Origin: Sphingomonas sp. HDW15A | Lineage (GTDB): Bacteria; Pseudomonadota; Alphaproteobacteria; Sphingomonadales; Sphingomonadaceae | Reading direction: 5' to 3' | Length of the DNA stretch: 64,000 bases | Assembly (NCBI RefSeq): GCF_011301715.1 | Contig: NZ_CP049870.1 | Location: 1-64,000 of the forward strand | Shown: one piece after another, positions 7,544 to 16,594 of the stretch | Layout of the letters: each line of letters opens with the position of its first letter | Numbering within the stretch: the stretch's first letter is position 1 | The notes under the pieces: generated by a model | What the model was told of the DNA's origin: nothing | Database searches by the model: none | What the model saw: the letters and a program-made list of their open reading frames with translations, nothing else | Position numbers and translations under genes: made by a program

Positions 7544-9445
7544 ATGGCGATTACCGCTGCCGACGTCTTCATCTCATACAAGGCTGAGGATCGCGCCCGC
7601 CTCGCCCCGCTGGTCGCCGCGCTTGAAGCCCAAGGTCTCAGCGTTTGGTGGGATGCCAAAATCGGCCAGGGCGCCGATTGGCGTCGGGAGATCGAAGAAC
7701 ATCTCGAAGCGGCGCGCTGCGTCCTGGTCGTTTGGTCGACGGGCGCGGTCGGGCCGCAGGGCCATTTTGTTCGCGACGAAGCAACTCGCGCGCTGCGCCG
7801 CGGGACCTATCTTCCAATTCTCCTCGATGCGGTCGAGCCGCCATTGGGCTTCGGCGAGGTCCAGGCGCTCTCGATGAAGGGTTGGAAGGGCAGTGCGAGC
7901 GACCCCCGCCTCGCGGCGCTCATCAATGCGTTACGCGCTCGGATCGAGGGCGGGGCGCCATCGGTACCCTGGCCTTCCGATCCGCCACGGATTTCCCGTC
8001 GCACTGCCCTTGCCGGTGGTGCGGCTGTTGGCGCGACCGCAATTGCCGGTGGCTGGTTCTTGCTTCGGCCGGGGCCCGCGCATGCCAGGCGCATTGCCGT
8101 GCTTCCGTTCGTCAACCTCTCGAACGATCCGGAGCAGGCCTATTTTTCTGAAGGCATCGCCGAGGAATTGCGCCTTGCCTTGGCGCGGGTGGGGATGGAG
8201 GTGATCGGCCGGGAATCCTCGGCCGCCGAAAAGGGCCTCGATACGAAGGCCGCGGCGGCCAGGCTCAAGGTCGCGCACGTTCTCACCGGAAGCGTCCGCC
8301 GTTCGTCGGGTCTCATTAGAATCTCCGCCCAACTGGTCGACGGCAAGGACGGGGTCGAGCGCTGGGCCCAAACCTACGACCGCGCTCCCGGCGATTCGAT
8401 CAAAATCCAGTCAGACATCGCCACGCACGTTGCCCGCGCGCTCAGCGTCACTATCGGCAGCGCGGGTCGCGCCGCTTTGGCGCTCGGCGGCACGGGCAGC
8501 AGCTTGGCCCAGGACCTTCTGCTGCGCGGGCGGGAGCTCTGGATCACTGCCCTTAGCGAGGAGGAATTCGACCAGGCCCTTCGGCTCACGAACGCAGCGA
8601 TCCAGCAGGATGGAAATTATGCCGACGCCTACGTCCAGCGCTCGCTCATTCTCACTAGCATCGCCGAAAATTTCCTAGGTCACCCGGAGGACAGCAAGCG
8701 CAGGCTGGCTCTAGCCGAGGCGGCAGCGAAGCGCGCCGCGCAGATTGCGCCCAAGTTTGGAGCGGCCGACATTGCTCTCGCGCGAATCGCCTACAATCGC
8801 CTCGATATCGCCGGCCTGCTTCGCCATACCGAGCGAGCGCTGCAATTGGCACCGGACGATCCGCGCGTGCTGCTCGATGCGGCAACGACTTTGGCCACCC
8901 TGGACCGCGGCGAGGCCGGACTGAAGATTGCGCAGCGAATGATCGCGCTCGACGGCCTCAACGCCCGGGCTCATGCCCGGATGAGCCTCGTGCTGCTTCT
9001 GCTTCGCCGCTACCCGGAGGCAATCGCTGCGGTCGATCGTGCCAACTCCATTGCACCGGGCAATCCTGCCCGTCATGGCACGGCAGGTGATAGCTGGATG
9101 CTAATGGGCGAAATAGACAAGGCGCGCGCCGAATATGCCAAGATGCCCGAGGATGATTATCTGAGGATCACCGGGGAGGCGATTGCGGCTGCCCGTTCGG
9201 GCGACCGTGCCGCCGCTGCCCGGGGAATCGCCCGTCTTCGCGAGCTATACGGCTCCGATACGACCTACCAATATGCAGCGATCTACGCCCAGCTTGGCGA
9301 CCGTGACAAAGCCTTTGCCGAACTGGACAAGGCCTTCGCGGTTCGCGATCCGGGCCTCGTCGGCATCAAGACCGACGCGTTCCTCGATCCGCTCCGTAGC
9401 GACAGGCGTTATCGGCAACTGGTCGCCAGGCTCGGCTTTCCCTGA
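7544..9445 (+). CDS. membrane-anchored TIR domain / TolB-like / TPR protein
   Basis: A 633-residue multidomain protein. Residues about 6-135 form a TIR domain (ADVFISYKAEDR start, GLSVWWDAKI box 2, VLVVWSTGAV, then VRDEATRAL with Glu79 in the place of the usual NADase glutamate). Residues 152-175 are a hydrophobic segment preceded by a twin arginine (SRRTALAGGA). Residues about 183-300 match the FlgO/TolB-N-like domain often joined to adenylate cyclase-like regulators (IAVLPFVNLSNDPEQAYFS). The rest is at least six TPR-like repeats. A likely layout is cytoplasmic TIR, one membrane helix, and periplasmic TPR sensor. It is a single gene with no visible partner. Whether the TIR is catalytic is inference. 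Confidence 0.85.
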   Translation: MAITAADVFISYKAEDRARLAPLVAALEAQGLSVWWDAKIGQGADWRREIEEHLEAARCVLVVWSTGAVGPQGHFVRDEATRALRRGTYLPILLDAVEPPLGFGEVQALSMKGWKGSASDPRLAALINALRARIEGGAPSVPWPSDPPRISRRTALAGGAAVGATAIAGGWFLLRPGPAHARRIAVLPFVNLSNDPEQAYFSEGIAEELRLALARVGMEVIGRESSAAEKGLDTKAAAARLKVAHVLTGSVRRSSGLIRISAQLVDGKDGVERWAQTYDRAPGDSIKIQSDIATHVARALSVTIGSAGRAALALGGTGSSLAQDLLLRGRELWITALSEEEFDQALRLTNAAIQQDGNYADAYVQRSLILTSIAENFLGHPEDSKRRLALAEAAAKRAAQIAPKFGAADIALARIAYNRLDIAGLLRHTERALQLAPDDPRVLLDAATTLATLDRGEAGLKIAQRMIALDGLNARAHARMSLVLLLLRRYPEAIAAVDRANSIAPGNPARHGTAGDSWMLMGEIDKARAEYAKMPEDDYLRITGEAIAAARSGDRAAAARGIARLRELYGSDTTYQYAAIYAQLGDRDKAFAELDKAFAVRDPGLVGIKTDAFLDPLRSDRRYRQLVARLGFP

Positions 9446-9587
9446 GGCGTTATCGGCTCACTTATATCAGAGTGATTTCTTGAGCCCGAGACCGGCCTTC
9501 ATTCCCTGCTGGTTCATTGTCGAGCCCAACGCTTAGGCCTCTCGACAGCTGAGAGACGGCCTAGCTCACGCGTGAGAGGAGCCTGTC

Positions 9588-9819
9588 ATGCCACATTACT
9601 TCCTCCACCTTCGCGGCGGCAGTGAAGAGATTGTCGATCCCGGCCGCGTGATTGTCGCGCCCGTAGCCGCACTCGCGTTTAGCTCGGCGCGCGGCTGCAT
9701 CGCGGGCGACGTCGCGAAGGGATGCATCGACCTTCGCTACTGGATGGATGTTCACGATGAAAACGGTTGCCCCCTGCATGCCTTTTGCCGACGCCGTTGA
9801 AATTCTCCGCAATCCCTAG
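9588..9819 (+). pseudogene. DUF6894-like small protein, frameshifted near its end
   Basis: The start MPHYFLHLRGG and the later text CIDLRYWMDVHDENG fit the small DUF6894 family of alphaproteobacteria (about 75 residues). The frame as given ends at 9800 with an arginine-rich tail (CRRR) unlike the family. In another frame directly after a run of five C (9770-9774) the text MPFADAVEIL appears and ends at 9819, which is the expected family C-terminus. So the frame shifts at the C run; here a gain of one or loss of two bases would explain it, unlike the single-base losses elsewhere in the window. Function of the family is unknown. Confidence 0.6.
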
Positions 9820-9905
9820 CTCGGCCCTGACTGCGCTATCCCATTGCCGCAATTCCTGTGGGCTGCCACGATTTCGCAGAGGCAAATTTAAGACGAGGAA
9901 GCATC

Positions 9906-10337
9906 ATGAACGAGGAGCGGTCTCGAATGAACGGCGCATGTCACTGCGGGGCGGTGCGATTCGTCGTCACGCTTAGCGACGGGTTAAAAACGGCGCGTCG
10001 ATGCACCTGTTCATATTGTCGGATGCGCGGCGCGGTTGCGGTCTCGGCTGAGCTCGGCGGACTGACCATAACTCAGGGCGACCACGCCTTGGCGACTTAC
10101 CAGTTCAACACGGGTATCGCCAAGCATCACTTCTGCTCGAAATGCGGAATCTATACGCATCACCAACGCCGCTCGAACCCCAGTCAATACGGCGTGAACG
10201 TGGCATGCCTGGAGGGCGTCAGCCCATTCGACTTCGAAATTGTCCCGGTTCTCGATGGCGAGAATCATCCGTCAGACACTGGTGAAACTCGGTTGGCGGG
10301 CTCGCTCCACTTCGTAAGTCTTGAGGATCAGTCATGA
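9906..10337 (+). CDS. GFA family (glutathione-dependent formaldehyde-activating-like) protein
   Basis: A 143-residue protein of the GFA family, a zinc-binding beta fold of the Mss4-like type. Zinc ligands are visible as Cys12 and Cys14 (ACHCGAVRF), a CxCxxC group at Cys33, Cys35 and Cys38 (CTCSYC), and Cys77/Cys80 (CSKCG). The ATG at 9906 has GAGGAAG just upstream; an ATG at 9927 is an alternative. The founding member, Gfa, was reported to speed the addition of glutathione to formaldehyde, but most family members have no proven reaction. The stop overlaps the start of the decayed YCII gene by ATGA. Confidence 0.85.
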   Translation: MNEERSRMNGACHCGAVRFVVTLSDGLKTARRCTCSYCRMRGAVAVSAELGGLTITQGDHALATYQFNTGIAKHHFCSKCGIYTHHQRRSNPSQYGVNVACLEGVSPFDFEIVPVLDGENHPSDTGETRLAGSLHFVSLEDQS

Positions 10338-10565
10338 CGATCGAGGCCACCTATCTGGCTGTTTTCCTCAGCAACAAGGCAAGCCCCAGCTGGGGGAAGC
10401 CAAAAGGTGGACGCCGTTAACGAGATGACCGTGTTCGTCGTCGTGCGCGCGCTTTCCCACGAGTCTGCGGCGGGAATGTTCGAAGGTCATCCGCATATGA
10501 CCATTTTTCCCTGCGATGCCGTCGGGGTCAAGCTCCTGCTCGGGCCGGCACCGGAGGCCAAATAA
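10334..10565 (+). pseudogene. decayed YCII-related domain gene (internal deletion and frame change)
   Basis: The ATG at 10334 overlaps the GFA stop and encodes a short peptide (MTIEATYLAVFLSNKASPSW) that ends at TAA after 28 codons. In another frame, 10409-10565 encodes EMTVFVVVRALSHESAAGMF and then GHPHMTIFPCDAV, the standard C-terminal half of a YCII-related protein. Family members are about 120 residues; the two parts together make about 77 codons, so roughly 40 residues of the middle are gone as well as the frame. This is not explained by one lost base and looks like genuine decay. Function of the family is mostly unknown. Confidence 0.65.
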
Positions 10566-10591
10566 GGGAGGGTATTGACCTCGGTCCGGCT

Positions 10592-11569
10592 TCATCGGGG
10601 TAGCTGTCGCAACCACGCAACGGACCGGCGGAAGGCCAGTTGTCCTGCGGCACCGTCGAGATCGAACTGATATTCGTGCCCTAGCGGCGGCGCGTAGCTG
10701 GCCGGAAAGAACAACGTTTCCGTCGGCACACCGGCCTTCTTGAGCGCCTGGGCCATCGCCACCGATTGCGGACCCAACGGATCGGCATTGCCGGCGCTGA
10801 CAAATGCCGGGGGAAAGTAGTTGGTAAGGTGCGCTGCGAGTGACATGGTCCGGAATTGGGGATCATCCCGCCAGTCGCGCTTGCCGCTATAGGCCCAGCC
10901 CGCGGATTGGACGAACCATCCCAAGATTCCGCCGCCGCGGCCCATTCCCGAAATATCGTAGACGCCGCAAAACAGCAGGGTTCCTGCCAACTGGCCCGGC
11001 TTCAGTCCCGGAGCAATGCCCACGAGTCTGGCGTAAGCAGGATTGGTGACCACCGCTGCGGTCTGCGCGGCGATCTGCGCGCCGGCACTGTCACCCGCCA
11101 GAACCATCCGTCCGGCATTCACTCCAAGTTTCGAAGCGTTTCGGTCAAGAAAGGCCAATGCCGCATTGATCTGCCTGATTGGCTCCGGATAATGGGCTTC
11201 CGGTGCGATGGTGTAGTCGACGTTAACGACGGTAAAGCCCGCGCCTGCAAGGATTTTGGCGTAGTTGCTGATGTCGCCGCGCCGGCCGGAGACGAACCCG
11301 CCGCCGTGAATCCAAACAATGGTAGGCGCGTCGCTTTCCAGCTTCCCGGGCCGATGAACATCGAGGTGCGCATTGGACCGCTTCGGATCGTACTGGTGTG
11401 TGGTCGTGCTCACGTTCGGCGGCACGTGCCGCTCCAGCTTTTGAGATGCCTCGGCGGCTCCGCGATCGAAAATCGTACGAACAAGCAGGATGCTGGGCCA
11501 AGGGCTAAGCGCGAAAGCGGCGAAGACGAGCGCTGCGAATCCCACCGTCCCGATGACCCACTTTCGCAT
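10592..11569 (-). CDS. alpha/beta hydrolase, HSL-type carboxylesterase with N-terminal membrane anchor
   Basis: A 325-residue esterase of the hormone-sensitive-lipase type. The oxyanion motif HGGGF follows the text TIVWI, the nucleophile motif is GDSAG, the acid is likely Asp in NADPLG, and His is in the PLGHEY segment near the C-terminus. An N-terminal hydrophobic stretch (IGTVGFAALVFAAFALS) acts as signal or membrane anchor. Two adjacent ATGs (11572 and 11569) follow GGGGGAGG; I prefer 11569 for spacing. The family hydrolyses acyl esters of short to medium length; the natural substrate is unknown. It is convergent with the preceding GFA/YCII region. Confidence 0.85.
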   Translation of the reverse strand: MRKWVIGTVGFAALVFAAFALSPWPSILLVRTIFDRGAAEASQKLERHVPPNVSTTTHQYDPKRSNAHLDVHRPGKLESDAPTIVWIHGGGFVSGRRGDISNYAKILAGAGFTVVNVDYTIAPEAHYPEPIRQINAALAFLDRNASKLGVNAGRMVLAGDSAGAQIAAQTAAVVTNPAYARLVGIAPGLKPGQLAGTLLFCGVYDISGMGRGGGILGWFVQSAGWAYSGKRDWRDDPQFRTMSLAAHLTNYFPPAFVSAGNADPLGPQSVAMAQALKKAGVPTETLFFPASYAPPLGHEYQFDLDGAAGQLAFRRSVAWLRQLPR

Positions 11570-11647
11570 CATACCTCCCCCGTGCCATTGCGCATTCAAA
11601 GATAACATCGGCGTAGGCCAATGTCCGCTTTTCAGTAATGGATCTTA

Positions 11648-11899
11648 TTAGCGAGCCAGCCGGTCGATTGCCTCCGCCAGCTTGGCATCCCGCTCGGTAA
11701 CGCCGCCCTTGTCGTGGCTCGTGAGCCGAAAATCGACGCGATTCCATACGCTCCTGAATTCGGGATGGTGATCCACTGCCTCCGCGTGTTTCGCGACGCG
11801 CGTAAGGAAGGCGAAGGCTTCGGCGAAATCCTTGAAGCGGTAGCTTCTCTCAAGCGCATTGCCGTCCACGCTCAATTTCCAGCCAATTGGTGCGTCCAC
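11648..11899 (-). CDS. phhB: 4a-hydroxytetrahydrobiopterin dehydratase (pterin carbinolamine dehydratase)
   Basis: An 83-residue protein that dehydrates the 4a-carbinolamine formed by phenylalanine hydroxylase and so recycles the pterin cofactor. The family signature is seen as FLTRVAKHAEAVDHHPEF, with the HHPE motif and the later NRVDFRLTSHD block. A TTG at 11914 could start the frame, but GTG at 11899 has AAGGAG six bases upstream and is preferred. The gene sits next to hppD, which acts two steps further down the phenylalanine/tyrosine route, so the context fits. A phenylalanine hydroxylase gene is not in the window. Confidence 0.9.
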   Translation of the reverse strand: MDAPIGWKLSVDGNALERSYRFKDFAEAFAFLTRVAKHAEAVDHHPEFRSVWNRVDFRLTSHDKGGVTERDAKLAEAIDRLAR

Positions 11900-11910
11900 G
11901 CGCCTCTCCT

Positions 11911-12830
11911 TCAAATGCCGGCACCCCAGCGGTATTGCAGGGCAATTCCAAATAGGTCGAAGTTGTTGCCGGTGCGTGTCGATACGCCCGTGCTGGCATT
12001 CGCTTTCGCCGAGAAATGCCGATCGATGGGGAACGCAAAGATAACCCCCGTGCGCCAGTTCTCTTGCAGATTGTCGTCGCTAACACCGTCAATGCTGGTC
12101 TTGCCCCCAGCGAACCATGACAGGTTGGCCGCCAGCCACATCCCCGGCTTCAAATTATAGATGACGTGGCCCTGGGCCGAGTAGATTGGCTTTTGCTTGC
12201 GCACGTGGCCGCCGAAAAAATCATTGTTGGCGGTATAGAATGTGGCGCCTAGCGCGCCTTCGAACGTCCATCGGCCCCAAGTCTGGGAGGCGCCAAGCTC
12301 GGGTTTGATCGTCCAGCGGTTGCCGCCCAGGTTCAGCAGCCTGTCCCCGTCATACTGACCGATAGGAATAGATAGCTGCACGCTGGCGCCGAGCAGCAGG
12401 CCTTGGCGGTACTCGCGGAATTCCGCCGGACTCATCGCCGGTGCCCCGTAAAGCAGGATAGTGAGACGCCCCAAAGGATCGCTCATCCCCGAATGTCGCG
12501 TTCTACCGGATCGCCAAAATACGTCGCAAGGCCTTTGAGATGAGCAACAGGTACAATCAAATCGAACTTGGCGGACTTGCCAAACAGGTTGATCGATCGA
12601 ACGTATGCGGCCGCAACTCCCTCTATTTTCAGGTCGATGTCTGAAAGGGGCAGCGCCGGATCGACCGGGATCGCACCCTTGGACTCGCTCCAGCCGAGGA
12701 TCGCGAAATTGGCTCCGACGGGTGCTGGGGAATAGGCGCGTGGCTCGATGCTCTGGGCCGAAGCGGGGGCCGCGACCACGAACCCGAGCAGGATAGGAAC
12801 ATACGCAACACAGGATTGGCTGGGACGCAT
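11911..12830 (-). pseudogene. outer-membrane transporter-like protein (Phenol_MetA_deg family), frameshifted
   Basis: A signal peptide (GFVVAAPASAQS) is followed by a beta-barrel-like protein of the MetA-pathway-of-phenol-degradation family. The N-terminal part runs 12830-12483 and stops after DPVERDIRG; the C-terminal part, from SDPLGRLTILLYG on, is in another frame and ends at 11911. The break lies at four C on the plus strand (12487-12490). One extra base there rejoins the frames as VERDIRGMSDPLGRL and gives 306 residues, the normal length. Members are thought to carry aromatic compounds across the outer membrane, mostly by association. It is followed by phhB on the same strand. Confidence 0.78.
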
Positions 12831-12939
12831 GGCGATTCCCCTGTCGCGCGGCTGACCGCAACGCACTATAGCGCCACCGCAGCCGCGCTTGAAATGCGCG
12901 TGGCCCGGATGCACTTGGGCCGCAAAGGAGCACAGACCC

Positions 12940-14046
12940 ATGGCCACCACCACCGCCACACCCAAGCCCGCAATCGACCTCGGCCCGCTCGGCCTCGAGA
13001 ACCCGATGGGAACCGACGGCTTCGAATTCGTCGAATATGCCGCGCCCGATCCGGAGCTTTTGCGCAAGCTGTTTACAAAGATGGGTTTTCCGGCGGTCGC
13101 GAAGCACCGGCGCAAGGACGTCACCCTCCACCGTCAGGGCGACATCAACTTCATCATCAATGCGGAGCCGAACAGCTTCGAGTCGCAGTTCGCGGTCGAG
13201 CATGGTCCGTGCGCAGCCGCCATGGCCTTCCGGGTCAAGGACGCCGCCGCGGCCCACGCCCGCGCGTTGTCGCTTGGCGCGACCAATGCCGAGACCGACG
13301 CCGCTGAGGGCGAGATGGTCATCCCGGCGATTCAGGGGATTGGCGGCTCGCGCCTCTATTTCGTCGACAAATATGGCGACAAGGGCTCGATCTACGAACA
13401 GGATTTCGAATTCTTCGAAGGCTGGCGGGAGACGATGAAGGCGGCGGATTCCCGCCTCACCTATCTCGATCACCTCACCCACAACGTAAACCGCGGCAAC
13501 ATGGCGACCTGGGCCGAATTCTATGAGCGGCTCTTCAACTTCCGCGAGATCCGCTACTTCGACATCGAAGGGAAGGTCACCGGCCTCTTCTCCAAGGCGA
13601 TGACTTCGCCCTGCGGCAAGATCCGCATCCCCTTGAACGAGAGCCAAGACGACAAGAGCCAGATTGAGGAGTTTTTGCGCGAGTATAAGGGCGAGGGCAT
13701 CCAGCACATCGCGCTCGGCTCCGACGATATCTACAAGGCGGTCGATATCCTCGCTGCGCGGGGCATTCCCTTCCAGGATACGCCCGACACCTACTACGAG
13801 ATGCTTCCGGAGCGCATCAAAGGCCACGAGGAAAGCATTCCCGAGCTCGAGAAGCGCCGAATCCTGATGGACGGGGCGCCGACCGAAGGCCAGGGCCTGC
13901 TCCTTCAGATCTTTACTCAGAATGTCATCGGCCCGATCTTCTTCGAGATCATCCAGCGCAAGGGCAACGAGGGATTCGGCGAGGGCAATTTCAAGGCTCT
14001 GTTCGAAAGCATCGAGCTCGACCAAATGAGGCGCGGAGTAATTTGA
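12940..14046 (+). CDS. hppD: 4-hydroxyphenylpyruvate dioxygenase
   Basis: A 368-residue Fe(II) dioxygenase that turns 4-hydroxyphenylpyruvate into homogentisate in tyrosine breakdown. Metal ligands by position are His178 (YLDHLTHNV), His256 (GIQHIALGS) and Glu336 (FFEIIQRKG), with spacings close to those of bacterial HPPD enzymes. The C-terminal helix that gates the active site is present (EGNFKALFESIELDQ). The ATG at 12940 follows AAAGGAG at a normal distance; the frame could extend to 12889 but those residues are not conserved. Its stop overlaps the TTG start of the thiolase gene. The downstream homogentisate dioxygenase gene is not in the window. Confidence 0.97.
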   Translation: MATTTATPKPAIDLGPLGLENPMGTDGFEFVEYAAPDPELLRKLFTKMGFPAVAKHRRKDVTLHRQGDINFIINAEPNSFESQFAVEHGPCAAAMAFRVKDAAAAHARALSLGATNAETDAAEGEMVIPAIQGIGGSRLYFVDKYGDKGSIYEQDFEFFEGWRETMKAADSRLTYLDHLTHNVNRGNMATWAEFYERLFNFREIRYFDIEGKVTGLFSKAMTSPCGKIRIPLNESQDDKSQIEEFLREYKGEGIQHIALGSDDIYKAVDILAARGIPFQDTPDTYYEMLPERIKGHEESIPELEKRRILMDGAPTEGQGLLLQIFTQNVIGPIFFEIIQRKGNEGFGEGNFKALFESIELDQMRRGVI

Positions 14047-15244
14047 CTGACGCATTCATCTGCGACGCCGTTCGCACCCCCATCGGCCGTTACGGCGGCG
14101 CGCTGAGTTCCGTTCGGCCCGACGACCTTGCCGCCATCCCCCTGCGCGCTCTCAAGGAGCGCAATCGGGGCGTCCACTGGGCGCATGTCGACGATGTGAT
14201 CCTCGGCTGCGCAAATCAGGCGGGCGAAGACAATCGCAATGTCGCCCGAATGGCCTCGCTGCTCGCCGGCCTCGGCGCGGCGGTGCCGGGCACGACCGTC
14301 AACCGTTTGTGCGGCTCGGGTCTCGACGCGGTGGCGATGGCGGCGCGTGCGATCAAATCGGGCGAGGCCGAACTGATGATTGCCGGCGGCGTCGAAAGCA
14401 TGAGCCGCGCCCCCTTCGTCATGCCAAAGGCTGACAGCGCCTTCTCGCGTGCCAATGCGATCTTTGACACGACCATCGGCTGGCGCTTCGTCAACAAGCG
14501 CCTGAAGGACGAATTCGGGATCGATTCGATGCCCGAAACCGCCGAAAACGTCGCTGCGGACTTCCACGTCAGCCGCGAGGACCAGGACAAGTTCGCCGCG
14601 GAAAGCCAGCGCCGCGCGGCCGCTGCCCAAGCCAATGGCCGTCTCGCTGCCGAAATCATTCCGGTCACGATCCCCAGCGAAGGGGCGATCCGATCGTCGT
14701 TACTCAAGACGAGCATCCGCGCGAGACCAGCGCGGAGAAGCTTGGTGCGCTGAAACCCATCGTCCGGCCGGACGGAACGATCACCGCCGGCAATGCCAGC
14801 GGGGTTAATGATGGCGCGGCGGCCCTCATCGTCGCAAGCCGAGCGGCCATCGAGAAATACGGCCTCACGCCCCGCGCCCGGGTGCTTGGCGCCGCTGTCG
14901 CCGGCGTCGAGCCACGCATCATGGGCATCGGCCCGGCTCCGGCCAGCGAGAAGCTCCTGAAACGGCTCGGCCTTGCAATCGGCGACATCGACGTCATCGA
15001 ATTGAACGAGGCGTTCGCCGCGCAGGGATTGCAGGTCATGCGGATGCTCGGCCTTCCCGACGATGCGGCCCACGTGAACCCCAATGGCGGCGCCATCGCC
15101 CTCGGCCATCCGCTCGGCATGTCGGGTGCGCGTCTCGCCCTCACAGCGACTGAGGAGCTTCAGCGCAGCGGCGGCCGCTATGGCCTCGCGACCATGTGCA
15201 TCGGCGTCGGGCAGGGTATTGCGCTGATCATCGAGCGCGTGTGA
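14043..15244 (+). pseudogene. thiolase (beta-ketoadipyl-CoA thiolase type), frameshifted
   Basis: A thiolase of the acetyl-CoA acyltransferase family. The N-terminal half (TTG at 14043) shows DAVRTPIGRYGGALSSVRPDD and the nucleophile Cys90 in NRLCGSGLDAV. The C-terminal half holds [23 protein letters not shown] and the second active Cys in TMCIGVGQG. The frame breaks at four G (14682-14685). One added G restores [18 protein letters not shown] and a protein of exactly 400 residues, the usual length. The RPDDLAAIPL text near residue 25 resembles PcaF/PaaJ enzymes, which cleave 3-oxoadipyl-CoA, and the adjacent paaD agrees with that. Probably intact in the living cell. Confidence 0.85.
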
Positions 15245-15681
15245 TGCACGAGAAGGCGATCTGGGCGGTTCTGGCGGATGTTCCCGATCCTGAAATCCCG
15301 GTTGTCTCTATCGTCGATCTCGGCATCGTCCGCGCCGTTACCGACCATGAAGTGACGATTACGCCGACCTATTCGGGCTGCCCCGCAACCGCCTTCATCG
15401 AACGCTCGGTACGCGAGGCGCTCGACGCGTCGGGCTATCGCGATGTGACGATCAAGACCACCTTGTCACCGGCCTGGACAACCGACTGGATCAGCGAGGC
15501 TGGAAAGGATGCGCTGCGCCGTTACGGAATCGCCCCGCCCGAGCTCGCCAAGTCCGCGACTTGCCCCCAATGCGGTTCGAGCGATACCGAGGAAGTCAGC
15601 CGCTTCGGCTCGACGCCTTGCAAGGCGCAGTGGCGCTGCAAGGCGTGCCTGGAGCCATTCGACCGCTTCAAATGTCATTAG
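15244..15681 (+). CDS. paaD: phenylacetyl-CoA epoxygenase-type PaaD protein
   Basis: A 145-residue protein with an N-terminal DUF59/MIP18-like domain ([19 protein letters not shown]) and a C-terminal zinc ribbon ([11 protein letters not shown] ... [14 protein letters not shown]), the exact architecture of PaaD. PaaD is thought to help mature iron centres of the PaaABCE ring epoxidase; it is not itself catalytic. The ATG overlaps the thiolase stop by one base. The other paa genes are not in the window, so this is an orphan beside a thiolase and hppD. Its stop TAG overlaps the stop of convergent aroC as TTAG. Confidence 0.93.
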   Translation: MHEKAIWAVLADVPDPEIPVVSIVDLGIVRAVTDHEVTITPTYSGCPATAFIERSVREALDASGYRDVTIKTTLSPAWTTDWISEAGKDALRRYGIAPPELAKSATCPQCGSSDTEEVSRFGSTPCKAQWRCKACLEPFDRFKCH

Positions 15682-16594
15682 ACCTCAGCACACTGACCGC
15701 GATGCAGAAGTTTGTGGTCGGCTAACACCAGCGCCACCATCGCCTCCACGACAGGCGGTGCGCGCAGTGCAACGCAAGGGTCGTGCCGACCGCCGATGCC
15801 GATGCTCGAAGTCGGCTTGAAGGCCACACGGATCACAATTGGTTTCCCGGTCGAGATACCGCCGTCGATTCCGCTCGCGGCCATCGCCGCGCGGCTTTCC
15901 TTGCCCCGTGCTTGGCCGGCGGCGAAGCCTTCGCCGATCTCGACACCCTTGGCGGCATTAATTCCCATGCACGCCGCGGCAAGTTCGGCGTCTAGCTTGG
16001 CATAGATTGGTGCGCCCCAGCCGGGCGGCACGCCGCTGGCGACGCATTCGACGATCCCGCCGAGGCTATCGTCCGTCGACTTGGCATCGGCGATCATCGC
16101 ATTCCATTGCGCCGTATCTGCCTCAGCGCCAACTTCGACCACCCGGGCGGCAAGCGTCACTTCCGGAATGACCAGCCGTGCCACTGCCCCGCCGGCGACC
16201 CGCATCGCGGTCTCGCGTGCCGAAGCTCGGCCCCCGCCGCGAGGATCGCGAATTCCGTATTTGGCATCATAGGCGGCATCGGCATGGCCGAGCCGGGGGG
16301 CAGGTCGGCATAGTCGCCCGGCCTGGCATCGACATTCTCGATCGTCATCGCGATCGGAGAGCCCGTCGTCCTCCCCTCGTAAACGCCGGACAGGATCCGC
16401 ACCCGGTCCGGCTCTGCTCGGGCCGACACATTTGCCGACGTGCCCGGCCTGCGCAGATCGAGGAAGCGTTGGACATGGGCCTCGTCCAGAACAAGCCCGG
16501 GCGGGGAGCCGTCGACGACGCAGCCGATCGCCGGGCCATGACTTTCGCCCCAGGTCGTCAGCCGAAACATTCGCCCGAAGCTGTTGGTACTCAT
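15678..16594 (-). pseudogene. aroC: chorismate synthase, frameshifted and unusually short
   Basis: AroC removes phosphate from 5-enolpyruvylshikimate 3-phosphate to make chorismate, using reduced FMN. The N-terminal part ([20 protein letters not shown]) and the block [12 protein letters not shown] with [15 protein letters not shown], which hold the two catalytic histidines, are in different frames; the break is a run of six G (16295-16300, plus strand). One added base joins them. The C-terminal part has [10 protein letters not shown] and [18 protein letters not shown]. Even when joined the protein is only 305 residues against the usual 350-365; the missing text is in several internal loops. 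The gene overlaps aroA by 4 bases. An essential gene would not be expected to be broken. Confidence 0.85.

Noticed and set aside
9535-9570. Hairpin CTCTC-GACAGCT-GAGAG flanked by GGCC after the TIR gene
   Set aside because: It has no T tract on either strand and the stem is short, so I do not call it a terminator.
11911-14055. A 714-codon open frame on the minus strand across hppD
   Set aside because: Only its last part (the transporter C-terminus) is real. The rest is antisense to hppD, whose sequence and metal ligands are complete, and carries no family-like text.
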